DNA from: JBBDIK01 sp964640385
GTDB taxonomy: Bacteria; Actinomycetota; UBA4738; JBBDHU01
NCBI GenBank assembly: GCA_964640385.1
Contig: CAZXFL010000002.1
Location: forward strand, 121,569 to 185,568
DNA: 64,000 nucleotides
Reading direction: 5' to 3'
Shown here: positions 16,637 to 24,704 of the stretch, piece after piece
How positions within the stretch are numbered: position 1 is the first letter of the stretch
How the letters are laid out: each line of letters starts with the position of its first letter
The notes under the pieces: model-generated
Seen by the model: the letters and a program-made list of their open reading frames with translations, nothing else
Database searches by the model: none
What the model was told of the DNA's origin: nothing
Position numbers and translations under genes: made by a program

Positions 16637-17491
16637 ATGGATGCAGAGGGACTCATCGACTGGGCCGAGCGCGTGCTGCTCGAGTCCGATGCGATCGATC
16701 ACTGGCAGAAGGAGCGCGAGCGGATCGAAGCTGAGGAACTCCTCGCCCACGTCCTCGGCCATGACTTCGATCTGGAGGATGACGTTCCACTCGCCGCCCA
16801 GTCGACGTTCGAGAAGGCGATCGCACGACGCGAGAAGGGTGAGCCGACGCAACTGATCATGGGCTACGCGGAGTTCCGGGGACTCAAGCTGCTCGCCAAG
16901 CCGGGGACGTTCATCCCCCGGGATTCCTCCGAATTCCTTGCGACGGAAGCCATCCGGAGACTCAAGCGGAAGAAGCATGCAGTGGCCGTGGACATGGCGT
17001 GCGGCACGGGGCCGGTCGCGCTCTCGATCGCGAACGAGGTAAGGGGGGCGACCGTCTACGGGGCGGATCTCGATCCCGGGTCGGTCAGGACCGCGCGTGC
17101 GAACGCCCGGAAGCTCGGGCTCACCGCGACGTTCGTCCGGGGCGATCTCTTCTCGAGCCTGCCGCGGAAGCTGCGAGGGACCGTCGACGTCATCACGTTG
17201 CATCCGCCGTACGTCGCCCGTAAGGAGATGGAGGACCTGCCCGATGAGATCCGGCTCTACGAACCGGTGATCGTGCTGACCGACGGCAGCGATGATGGAC
17301 TCGGTCTGGTTCGCGGCAGCGCGGAACAGGCGAGGGACTGGCTCAAGCCGGGCGGCGTGTTGCTGGTCGAGGTCAGTCCCGATCGCGCGCGGCCGGTGAT
17401 GAGCGTGCTGCGGAAGGCTGGACTCGGGGACGTCATGAGCCGGAAGGACAAAGGGTTCGAGGTCACCCGGGTGATCAGCGGCCGGGTGTAG
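16637..17491 (+). CDS. PrmC/HemK-like SAM methyltransferase
   Basis: This 284-residue protein has the PrmC layout: an N-terminal helical domain with EAEELLAHVLGHDF and the YAEFRGLKL...FIPRDSSEFL link. A class I methyltransferase domain follows with VDMACGTGPVALSIA (SAM-binding loop) and YGADLDPGSVRTAR. PrmC methylates the glutamine of peptide release factors through an NPPY motif. Here that motif reads HPPY, so glutamine methylation is uncertain and another substrate is possible. TATCAT at 16621-16626 ends 10 bases before the chosen ATG, and no ribosome site is seen. Confidence 0.8.
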   Translation: MDAEGLIDWAERVLLESDAIDHWQKERERIEAEELLAHVLGHDFDLEDDVPLAAQSTFEKAIARREKGEPTQLIMGYAEFRGLKLLAKPGTFIPRDSSEFLATEAIRRLKRKKHAVAVDMACGTGPVALSIANEVRGATVYGADLDPGSVRTARANARKLGLTATFVRGDLFSSLPRKLRGTVDVITLHPPYVARKEMEDLPDEIRLYEPVIVLTDGSDDGLGLVRGSAEQARDWLKPGGVLLVEVSPDRARPVMSVLRKAGLGDVMSRKDKGFEVTRVISGRV

Positions 17492-17525
17492 GCGCTGCCC
17501 CATCCGCTGGCCGGCCGAGACCTCG

Positions 17526-18536
17526 CTAGCCGCCGATCTGGGCCATGCTCTTGTCCGGGCGAACGAAGTCCGGATGGTTGATGCGGTGCCCGCTCCACTT
17601 CGCCCAGACGCCGGCACGGATCAGCCGGGCGAGTTCCTCGTCTCCCGCTCCGTCCCGCAGTGGTCCCCGCAGGTCGATCTCCTCCAGCGAGAACAGGCAG
17701 GACCGGAACTGGCCCTCTGCGGTCAGCCGGAGGCGGTTGCACGTGTCGCAGAAGGGCTCGGTGACCGAGCCGATGACCCCAACGCCGCCCGGTGAGCCGT
17801 CGGCGAACCGGTAACTCGTGGCGGGCTCGGGTCCGTGGGACACGGGCTCCAGCGGGAATGCGGCAGCGATCCGGTCGAGGACCGTGTGGGCCGGCACGAC
17901 CTTGTTCCGTTCCCATCGCTGGTCGGCGTCCAGAGGCATGTACTCGATGAACCGCACCTCGTGTCCGGTCCGGCGAGACCACCGGGCGAAGTCGACGACC
18001 TCATCGTCGTTGGTACCGCCGATCACGACGCAGTTGATCTTGATGGGTACGAGTCCGGCGGCCTCCGCCGCGCGGATCCCTGTGAACACACCTTCCAGCG
18101 CGTCCCGACGCGTCATCTCCTCGAACCGGTGCCGCAGGAGGGAGTCGCACGAGACCGTCACGCGGTCCAGGCCGGCCTCGGCGAGCGGGACGGCCAGCCG
18201 GTCAAGGAGGACGCCGTTCGTCGTCATCGACATCTCCAGACCCGGATGCGCGCTCCGGAGCATCGCCACCAGGACCGGCAGGTCGGTGCGCACGGTGGGC
18301 TCGCCGCCGGTGATCTTGATCGAGCGGACGCCGAGACCGACGAACGCCCCTACCAGCGCGGTGATCTCCTCGAAGGAGAGGATCTCGGATTTCGGGAGCC
18401 AATCCAGGCCTTCGGCCGGCATGCAATAGGTACAACGGAAGTTACACCGGTCGGTCACCGAGACGCGCAGGTCGTCGGCGATCCGTCCGAACGTATCGAC
18501 GAGCGGTCCACTCGCCGGGGGGGCCAGGGGGGTCAC
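17526..18536 (-). CDS. moaA: GTP 3',8-cyclase MoaA
   Basis: This 336-residue radical-SAM enzyme carries out the first step of molybdenum cofactor synthesis, turning GTP into 3',8-cyclo-GTP. The radical-SAM cluster is C31, C35, C38 (CNFRCTYC). The second cluster is supplied by CDTCNRLRL and the later cysteine in FRSC. The protein ends in the conserved GG needed for activity. The GTG at 18536 lies about 12 bases after a GGAGG. It is next to DUF6457 and divergent from a MoaB/Mog-XdhC fusion, so this is a molybdoenzyme maturation locus, although moaC, moaD/E and moeA are not in the window. Confidence 0.96.
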   Translation of the reverse strand: MTPLAPPASGPLVDTFGRIADDLRVSVTDRCNFRCTYCMPAEGLDWLPKSEILSFEEITALVGAFVGLGVRSIKITGGEPTVRTDLPVLVAMLRSAHPGLEMSMTTNGVLLDRLAVPLAEAGLDRVTVSCDSLLRHRFEEMTRRDALEGVFTGIRAAEAAGLVPIKINCVVIGGTNDDEVVDFARWSRRTGHEVRFIEYMPLDADQRWERNKVVPAHTVLDRIAAAFPLEPVSHGPEPATSYRFADGSPGGVGVIGSVTEPFCDTCNRLRLTAEGQFRSCLFSLEEIDLRGPLRDGAGDEELARLIRAGVWAKWSGHRINHPDFVRPDKSMAQIGG

Positions 18537-18566
18537 GGTGATGGAAAGCTCCTCCTCGATGCGAGC

Positions 18567-18827
18567 TTACGACTCATCCGGCGCAGCCGACTCCGGCAGG
18601 AGTCCATGGAGCTGGGTCATCGCCTCCGTGAGCGCGTCCGTCCGGGAGGCTCCCTCGGTCATCCGGCGGCCCACGAACTCGCCGACGAGGAAGGCCGCCA
18701 GTGGGGTCTGCTTGCGCTCGACGCGGTGCGCGACATCCTTGGCGGCCAGGAGCAGGCGGCTCGTGTCCCGGGGGGCTAGTGGTTCCCGGCTGAGCGCCTC
18801 CGCGAGCGTGTCGGTCCAGTCGGCCAT
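18567..18827 (-). CDS. DUF6457-like small protein, Moco-locus associated
   Basis: This 86-residue helical protein has the pattern WTDTLAEAL...LLLAAKDVAHRVERKQTPLAAFLVGEFVGRR, which resembles the DUF6457 domain found next to or fused with molybdopterin guanylyltransferase (MobA). It has no enzymatic motif and may be an accessory binding module for cofactor transfer. GGAGGAG precedes the ATG by 4-5 bases. It lies 30 bases upstream of moaA on the same strand, almost certainly in one operon. The family name is from memory of the pattern. Confidence 0.65.
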   Translation of the reverse strand: MADWTDTLAEALSREPLAPRDTSRLLLAAKDVAHRVERKQTPLAAFLVGEFVGRRMTEGASRTDALTEAMTQLHGLLPESAAPDES

Positions 18828-18899
18828 CGGCTCCTCCTTCGGTGTGGGCTTCCTGAGCGTAGCGGAGCGCTCTGCGGTCGACTTGGGACAATGGGGCCC

Positions 18900-20144
18900 A
18901 TGACCAGGCGGCGAGCAGCGATCGTCACCGTCTCCGACGGTGTGTCCGGAGGCACCCGCGAGGATGCCTCTGGGCAGCTGGCCCAGGATCTCCTGGGGGT
19001 AGCGGGGCTCGACGTGGACGAGCGCCGCGTCGTCCCCGACGAGCGCGAGTTGATCGAGGCGGCCCTCGTCGCGCTCGCCGAGGCCGGTGAGTCCCTCGTG
19101 GTGACGACCGGTGGCACGGGGTTCGGGCCGCGTGACGTCACGCCGGAGGCAACCCGTGCGGTCCTCGACCGTGAGGCTCCAGGGCTGGTACAGCTCATGT
19201 TGCAGACCGGGCTCGCGCACACGCCGAACGCTGCCTTGTCACGTCCGGCGGCAGGTTCGCGCGGATCGACGCTGATCGTCAACCTGCCGGGATCGCCGAC
19301 CGGGGTCCGCGAAGGGCTCGAGGCGATACTTCCGGTGGTTCCGCACGCCCTGGATCTGCTGGCGGGGCAGACCGGCGTTCACCCGACCGGACACGTGCAG
19401 CACGTCGGTCCCGCGCCAGCCGAGCCCGAGGTCACGGCACCATCCGTGTCGGCCGTCGCCGTCAGGGTTCACGGGGAGCCACCGTGCCGTGTGGGCAACC
19501 GTCTGATGATCGGTCCGGACGGCTCGGTCGGCGGAACCCTCGGGTGTGCCGAGTTCGACACCGCGGCGGTGGAGGCTGCCCCCGACATCCTCGACGCGGG
19601 TGTCCCGGCGACCAGGACATTCCACCACGAACTTGGTGACGTCGAGGTGTACCTGGAGCCGCGACTGGCGCCGGCGAGGCTTCTGGTGTTCTCGGCGTCG
19701 CCGGTGGCGGCGGAGCTGCTTCCGATCGCGCGGTCCCTCGGGTACGAGACCCTCCTGGTGGAATCCCGGCAGGACCGCGTGACGGGCGAGTGTCGTCGTC
19801 TGGCGGACATCGTGACCGCCGAGCTGCCGGACGTCACGGTCCCGGACCCGCCGACGGACGCGGTCTTCACCGACCATGACGCACCGGGGATCCCCGAGGC
19901 CCTCGCCGCCATCCTGCGGGGACCAACGCGGTTCGTCGGCGTGATGGGGTCGCGGCGGCACGTCGCCCCTCACCGCGCGGCGCTCGAAGCGCTCGGCTTC
20001 GGTCCTGAAGACCTGGCGCGGATCCAGTCGCCGGTGGGCCTCGACATCGGGAGCAGGACGCCGGCAGAGATCGCCGTGGCGATCGCGGCCGGGCTCGTGG
20101 CGGCTCGGACCGGCCGTGGCGGCGGCTGGCTGGGTGGCGCGTGA
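18900..20144 (+). CDS. Fused MoaB/Mog and XdhC/CoxI protein
   Basis: This 414-residue protein joins two molybdenum-cofactor modules. Residues 5-160 are a MoaB/Mog domain (AAIVTVSDGVSGG, VTTGGTGFGPRDVTPEAT, LPGSPTGVREGLEAIL) that adenylylates molybdopterin. Residues about 184-410 are XdhC/CoxI: an N-terminal part with HGEPPCRVGNRLM and GGTLGCAEF (keeping the cysteine used to hold the cofactor), then a Rossmann part with FVGVMGSRRHVAPHR and SPVGLDIGSRTPAEIAVAI. XdhC proteins carry Moco and load it into xanthine dehydrogenase-type enzymes. The ATG at 18900 is preferred; another in-frame ATG lies at 18891. A GTGA overlap couples it to the sulfatase gene. Confidence 0.92.
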   Translation: MTRRRAAIVTVSDGVSGGTREDASGQLAQDLLGVAGLDVDERRVVPDERELIEAALVALAEAGESLVVTTGGTGFGPRDVTPEATRAVLDREAPGLVQLMLQTGLAHTPNAALSRPAAGSRGSTLIVNLPGSPTGVREGLEAILPVVPHALDLLAGQTGVHPTGHVQHVGPAPAEPEVTAPSVSAVAVRVHGEPPCRVGNRLMIGPDGSVGGTLGCAEFDTAAVEAAPDILDAGVPATRTFHHELGDVEVYLEPRLAPARLLVFSASPVAAELLPIARSLGYETLLVESRQDRVTGECRRLADIVTAELPDVTVPDPPTDAVFTDHDAPGIPEALAAILRGPTRFVGVMGSRRHVAPHRAALEALGFGPEDLARIQSPVGLDIGSRTPAEIAVAIAAGLVAARTGRGGGWLGGA

Positions 20145-21709
20145 GCGAAGGTCGTCCCCCGGAACCGGATGAGGGATCTTCAGACCGCGCGCAGGCGCCG
20201 CAGACGCAGGCGCAGGTAGCGGGGGCGCCGGCCGGACCCCGATGGTGGGAGCGCACCTATGGGCCGGCGCCCGTGCTCCATCGGCTGATCGCCGCCGGCC
20301 TGATCGGGTTCCTGTTCCTCGCCGGGATCGTGCTGGGGGATCGGGGCCGGCCCGTATCCGAGGGTCCGAACATCGTGATGATCGTGTCGGACGACCAGTC
20401 GTGGGAGTCGATCCCGCGGCGCCCGGCCGTGATGCCGTACCTGCAGGGCCGCCTGAAGGACCCGGACGACCACTGGATCGGGTTCCCGAACGCGTTCGTG
20501 AACACCGCCCTGTGCTGCCCGTCCCGGGCGACGATCCTCTCGGGCCAGTACGCCTTCCGGACCGGGGTGCTGACGAACCCCGACGGAGGTCGGTTCCGAG
20601 ACGGCTCGACGATCGCGACATGGCTGGGGGACGTCGGCTACTACACGGGCCTGTTCGGCAAGTACCTCAATCGGTATCCGTTCGAACGGCAGCCGTTCGT
20701 TCCGCCGGGATGGGACGAGTGGGTGGCCAAGCTCCACGGCGACGTGACCACGGTGTACTTCGACTACACCCTCTACGGGGACGGTGAGCAAACCCACTAC
20801 GGCGTCGAGCCGCAGGACTACATGACCGATGTGCTGGCCGAGCAAGCGGTCGGCTTCATCGAGGATGCGCCGGGGGGCCGTCCGTTCTTCCTCTATTACG
20901 CGCCGACAGGACCGCATGCGCCGTTCGTCCCGCCCCCGCGGCATGAGGGCACGTTCTGGGATGCGGAGCTCGATCATCCGCCGAGCGTCGCGGAGCCCGA
21001 TCTGGAGGACAAGCCGCAGTGGGTGCAGGACCTTCCGAAGGTGACGAGCCGTCGACAGGAGGAGCTCGATTACCAGCATCGGAACGCCTACGAGACCCTC
21101 CTCGGTGTCGACGACGGCGTACGGCGGATCATGGAGGCGTTGGAGACTCAAGGCGTCCTGGACGACACCGTGGTGATCTACCTCTCGGACAACGGCTACT
21201 CGTTCGGGGAGCACAGCGTTCTGGCGAAGCGTTGTCCGTACGACGAGTGTGCCCGCGTTCCGCTGTTCGTCCGGATGCCAGGCCAGGCGGCCCGGGAGGA
21301 GGAGTTCGTCGTGTCGAACGCCGATCTCGCTCCGACCATCACCTCTCTGGCAGGAACGAACCCCGGGATACGAAGCGACGGGTTGGATGTCTCCCCGCTG
21401 CTGCGGGGCACGTCGCCGGCGTCGAGCCGGCCGGGCGTCGTTATCGAATGGGCCGGCGACGAGGAGATCCCGCCGTTCTGGGCCTTCCGGACCGCGCGCT
21501 ATCTGTACGTGTCCTACCCGGTCAGTGGGGAGGAAGAGCTGTACGACCTCAAGCGCGACCCGTGGGCTCTGGACAACGTGGTCCAGGAGTCTGCGTACCG
21601 GGAAACGCGGGTGCGGCTGTCCGAGCTGCTGGGTGCTGCGGTGCCTGAGTGGGCGGTCAGCCGGTCGGTGGCAGCCGCGGCGGCTGAGAGAAGTCGAACT
21701 CCGAACTGA
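20141..21709 (+). CDS. Membrane-anchored sulfatase, cysteine type
   Basis: This 522-residue protein has one membrane segment (residues 46-66) after a cytoplasmic Pro/Gln-rich start, then a sulfatase domain of the alkaline phosphatase superfamily. The metal site DDQ appears as MIVSDDQSW. The CxPSR activation motif is C125-C126-P127-S128-R129, where C125 would become formylglycine. Late motifs GPHAPFVPP and YLSDNGYSFGEH complete the active site. It hydrolyses sulfate esters, substrate unknown. No formylglycine-generating enzyme or sulfate transporter is in the window. It is coupled to the MoaB-XdhC gene by GTGA, and its 3' end overlaps the convergent phosphoesterase gene by 53 bases. Confidence 0.92.
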   Translation: MSEGRPPEPDEGSSDRAQAPQTQAQVAGAPAGPRWWERTYGPAPVLHRLIAAGLIGFLFLAGIVLGDRGRPVSEGPNIVMIVSDDQSWESIPRRPAVMPYLQGRLKDPDDHWIGFPNAFVNTALCCPSRATILSGQYAFRTGVLTNPDGGRFRDGSTIATWLGDVGYYTGLFGKYLNRYPFERQPFVPPGWDEWVAKLHGDVTTVYFDYTLYGDGEQTHYGVEPQDYMTDVLAEQAVGFIEDAPGGRPFFLYYAPTGPHAPFVPPPRHEGTFWDAELDHPPSVAEPDLEDKPQWVQDLPKVTSRRQEELDYQHRNAYETLLGVDDGVRRIMEALETQGVLDDTVVIYLSDNGYSFGEHSVLAKRCPYDECARVPLFVRMPGQAAREEEFVVSNADLAPTITSLAGTNPGIRSDGLDVSPLLRGTSPASSRPGVVIEWAGDEEIPPFWAFRTARYLYVSYPVSGEEELYDLKRDPWALDNVVQESAYRETRVRLSELLGAAVPEWAVSRSVAAAAAERSRTPN

Positions 21710-23117
21710 GGTCCCCGAGCTTGTCCTGGTTCTCGCGGACGTTCGGGCGTGAGTCCGGCCGGGACATCGCGTTCGGGTTCGTCGGGTCGAGCCGCTGCCC
21801 GCCGAGGAAGACGTCCTCGATGAACTTGAGGTACGCGTCGAACGAGAGCGTCTGGTGGTCGACGCAACCCTCGTCAGGCCCGGGTCCACAGGTCTTGGCA
21901 TACGGGCTGATCATCAGGCCCGGCACGCGCAGGCCGTAGCCCCAGGGGTCGACCTTCGGCGGCTTCATGTGGTCGTAGAAGCCGCCCCAGTCGTCCCAGG
22001 TGAGGAAGATGGCGCTGTTGGCCCACATCGCCGGGTTGTTGCCGATGGCGTTCACGACCTTCGTCACGTAGGCATGCCCGGGCTTGAGCGACCCGTGGTT
22101 CGGGTGTTCGCTCTCGCTCTCGCCGGGGAGGAGCCACACGACCTCGGGCAGCGTTCCGTTCTGGGCGTCGTCGAAGAACTCGCTGACGTGGACGATCTGA
22201 TCGACCTGTCCGTTCTCCTTGATGGTCTGGAAGTTGGGCTGCGGGTTCCAGATCCACGGCGTTGCCGTCTTCTTGTTATCCGGGGCGCACGGCCAGTTGC
22301 CACACGACAGGTCCGTGCCGTTCCCGACGTAGGTCTTCCAGGTCACGCCCTGCTCTTCGAGCAGGTAGGTGATGTCGGTCCACTTGTACGGGCCGGAGCT
22401 GTGCGTCTCTACGTTCGTCTTGCAGCTCATCGGACCCGCCTTACACTCGGCCGACCACGCCGAGAAGATGTACAGGTGCGCCGGCAGGCTCCATGAGTCC
22501 GTGGCGCCGAACAGGTGGTCCTGGAGGTAGAACTCGTCGGCGTAGGCCCAGTAGTTCGGGATCACGCCGCGCTGCATCGTGCCCATCAGGTCGGGCTGGC
22601 GGGCCGGTCCGTTGTTGTCGCGACAACTCGGGGCGAAGGGATCGGCGACGCAGTGGTAGGCGCCCGACTGCTGGGTGCGATAGGCGGCGTTGATGAAGCC
22701 GTTCATCTTTCCGTTCGCGACGTCGATGTGCGCGTGTTGATGCGCGTGCGGCCCGCCGTAGTTGACCGGGTTGGTCATCTTGAACGGTCTGACGCACTTG
22801 CCGAGCACCGGGTGGGGGATGCAGGGTTTGAACCCTCCGCCCGGCTTGCGGGGGATGCCCGCGACGGTCGCGCCATTCGGGTTCTCGTAGGTCCCGAAGT
22901 AGTGATCGAAGGACCGGTTCTCCTGGATGATGAAGATCAGCCGGTCCAGGTTGCACAGCTCCGGGGTAACGCAACCCGTCGTCCGGTGTGCCGCGGGACG
23001 AGGCTCCTGGGCCGGTCCCTGGGATCCGCCTTCGGCTCCGCCCTGGGTGGCCACGGCGAAGGTCATCGCCAGTGCGGCCAGGGCGACGATGGACAGGCGG
23101 CGAGCTCTGGGGGCCAT
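21657..23117 (-). CDS. Phosphoesterase family protein (PF04185), array member 1
   Basis: This 486-residue secreted protein has a signal peptide (about residues 1-28, no lipobox) and belongs to the phospholipase C / acid phosphatase AcpA family, which cleaves phosphoesters outside the cell. ENRSFDHY is at residues 66-73. LTWDDWGGFYDHMKPP supplies the second metal-binding acidic pair. A SWSLPAHLY stretch lies where the family has its nucleophile region. It belongs to subgroup I of the array: cysteine-rich N-terminus, PRKPGG motif, ENPNGATV insertion. It is the last gene of the array and overlaps the sulfatase end by 53 bases. TACCCT lies 9 bases before the ATG. Confidence 0.92.
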   Translation of the reverse strand: MAPRARRLSIVALAALAMTFAVATQGGAEGGSQGPAQEPRPAAHRTTGCVTPELCNLDRLIFIIQENRSFDHYFGTYENPNGATVAGIPRKPGGGFKPCIPHPVLGKCVRPFKMTNPVNYGGPHAHQHAHIDVANGKMNGFINAAYRTQQSGAYHCVADPFAPSCRDNNGPARQPDLMGTMQRGVIPNYWAYADEFYLQDHLFGATDSWSLPAHLYIFSAWSAECKAGPMSCKTNVETHSSGPYKWTDITYLLEEQGVTWKTYVGNGTDLSCGNWPCAPDNKKTATPWIWNPQPNFQTIKENGQVDQIVHVSEFFDDAQNGTLPEVVWLLPGESESEHPNHGSLKPGHAYVTKVVNAIGNNPAMWANSAIFLTWDDWGGFYDHMKPPKVDPWGYGLRVPGLMISPYAKTCGPGPDEGCVDHQTLSFDAYLKFIEDVFLGGQRLDPTNPNAMSRPDSRPNVRENQDKLGDLSSEFDFSQPPRLPPTG

Positions 23118-23126
23118 TGGTTCTCG

Positions 23127-23132
23127 AGGGTA
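23127..23132 (-). promoter_or_regulatory. -10-like box, array member 1
   Basis: TACCCT ends 9 bases before the ATG at 23117; no ribosome site. It is the weakest of the seven boxes. Confidence 0.35.
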
Positions 23133-23183
23133 CCGTGCCGGGCCGGAGTCTGCCCAGCCAGCCTGCCTACGGGCTCGGGCTCG

Positions 23184-24650
23184 TTAGGGGGGCGGGCTCG
23201 GCAGTGCCGGGGACAGGATCAAGGGAGCCGGGTCCCGCGGGGGCTGCGAGAAGTCGAAGGCGGCCGTGAGGTCGCCCAGAGCCGGCTCTTCCTCCCTCAC
23301 GGTGCGCCGCGAATCCGGACGGCTCATCGTGTCCGGATCCAGCCGGGATCCCCCGAGGAACACATCCTCGATGAACCGGAGGTACGAATCGAAGGAGAGG
23401 ACGTCGTGCTGCACGACCCCCTGCTTCGCGTACGGTCCGAGGACGATCGCCGGGACGCGGATGCCGAGCCCGAGCGGATCGACGCGCGGGGGTCTCACGT
23501 GGTCGTAGAGGCCGCCCCAGTCGTCCCAGGTGAGCAAGATGACGGTATCGTCCCACGCCGGGCTCTGCGCGATCGCGTTGATCGTCTTGGTGACGTAGGC
23601 GTAACCGGGCCGCATCGTGCCCTTGCCCGGGTGCTCGCTGACCCGCGCGCTGGGGATGACCCACGACACCGCCGGGAAGTCGCCGGTGGGCAGGCCGGCC
23701 ATGAAGTCCTCGTACGGCGCGATGTGATCGAGTTGGTCGGCCTTGCGGACCGTGGCGAACCCGGGCAGCGGGTTCCAGTTGACCGGCGTCGCGTCACCCT
23801 GATCACCCGATGCACAGTCGGGCCACTTCGGACAGATGTCGGTGTCGTTGCCGACGTAGTAGGCCCAACTCACGCCGGCCTCGTTCAGCAGGTACGTGAT
23901 GTCGGTCCACGGGTAGCGGAAGCCCTCCGGGGTGACATCCCCTTTACAGCTCATCGGACCGCTGCGGCATGTCGCCGACCATGCAGAGACCAGGAACATG
24001 TGCGCGGGCATGCTGTAGGAGTCAACCGAAGCGAAGAAGCGGTCCTGCAGCACGCCCCAGTCTGCGTAGGCCCAGTAGTTCGGGATGTCGCTTCGGTTGC
24101 GGAACGACATGACGTCGGGCTGCCCCTTCGGTCCGACATACGGATCGCAAGAAGCGAGCCTCGGTTCTCTGATGCACCGAAATGTGTGCCGCGCGCCGAG
24201 GGCTGCCTCGATGAAGCCATCCATCTTTCCACCGTTCACGTCGATGACGGATGCAGCGTGCCCGTGTGGTCCGGCGTTGTTCCGGTCGCTCTTCGTGTGG
24301 TACGGCCGGACGCAGCGGCCCGTGATCGGGTTCGGGATGCAGGAGGCGAACGTGCCGTTGGGCTTTCGTGGAAGGCCCTTGACGGTCTGGCCCGCGTCAG
24401 GCGGTACGTACGTTCCGAAGTAGTGATCGAAGGAACGGTTCTCCTGCACGATGATGACCACGTGCTCGATCCGGCAGAGCGGGTCCGGCGTGCAGGCAGT
24501 GACGCCGCGCGGTGTCGGGGCGGCGACCGGCGTTTCGGCCGAACTCCGCGGAACGGCAGCGACCACCGCGACGACGACCACGATCAGCGCGACCGTCGCC
24601 AGGAACGCGACGATACGTACTTGGTTCCGGCGGGGCTTCCTGCTTCCCAT
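23184..24650 (-). CDS. Phosphoesterase family protein (PF04185), array member 2
   Basis: This 488-residue protein begins with a basic stretch and a long hydrophobic segment (residues 12-33), so it is secreted or anchored by an uncleaved signal. ENRSFDHY is at residues 70-77; SYSMPAHMFL and LTWDDWGGLYDHVRPP follow in family order. It belongs to subgroup I (GLPRKPNG). Compared with its neighbours it lacks one cysteine pair near the active-site region and ends in a proline-rich tail. The C-terminal signature RPDSRRTVREEEPALGDL is shared by all seven. A TACACT box lies 9 bases before the ATG. Confidence 0.92.
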   Translation of the reverse strand: MGSRKPRRNQVRIVAFLATVALIVVVVAVVAAVPRSSAETPVAAPTPRGVTACTPDPLCRIEHVVIIVQENRSFDHYFGTYVPPDAGQTVKGLPRKPNGTFASCIPNPITGRCVRPYHTKSDRNNAGPHGHAASVIDVNGGKMDGFIEAALGARHTFRCIREPRLASCDPYVGPKGQPDVMSFRNRSDIPNYWAYADWGVLQDRFFASVDSYSMPAHMFLVSAWSATCRSGPMSCKGDVTPEGFRYPWTDITYLLNEAGVSWAYYVGNDTDICPKWPDCASGDQGDATPVNWNPLPGFATVRKADQLDHIAPYEDFMAGLPTGDFPAVSWVIPSARVSEHPGKGTMRPGYAYVTKTINAIAQSPAWDDTVILLTWDDWGGLYDHVRPPRVDPLGLGIRVPAIVLGPYAKQGVVQHDVLSFDSYLRFIEDVFLGGSRLDPDTMSRPDSRRTVREEEPALGDLTAAFDFSQPPRDPAPLILSPALPSPPP

Positions 24651-24659
24651 CAGGAGGCC

Positions 24660-24665
24660 AGTGTA
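24660..24665 (-). promoter_or_regulatory. -10-like box, array member 2
   Basis: TACACT ends 9 bases before the ATG at 24650. The region between has no Shine-Dalgarno on the coding strand. Confidence 0.45.
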
Positions 24666-24704
24666 TCGAGGGGCTCGCCGTTCCGGGTCGGTGGGGGTGA
24701 CGCT

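Noticed and set aside
24651..24657. CAGGAGG as a ribosome site of array member 2
   Set aside because: It is on the plus strand; the coding strand reads the complement, CCTCCTG, which is not a Shine-Dalgarno.
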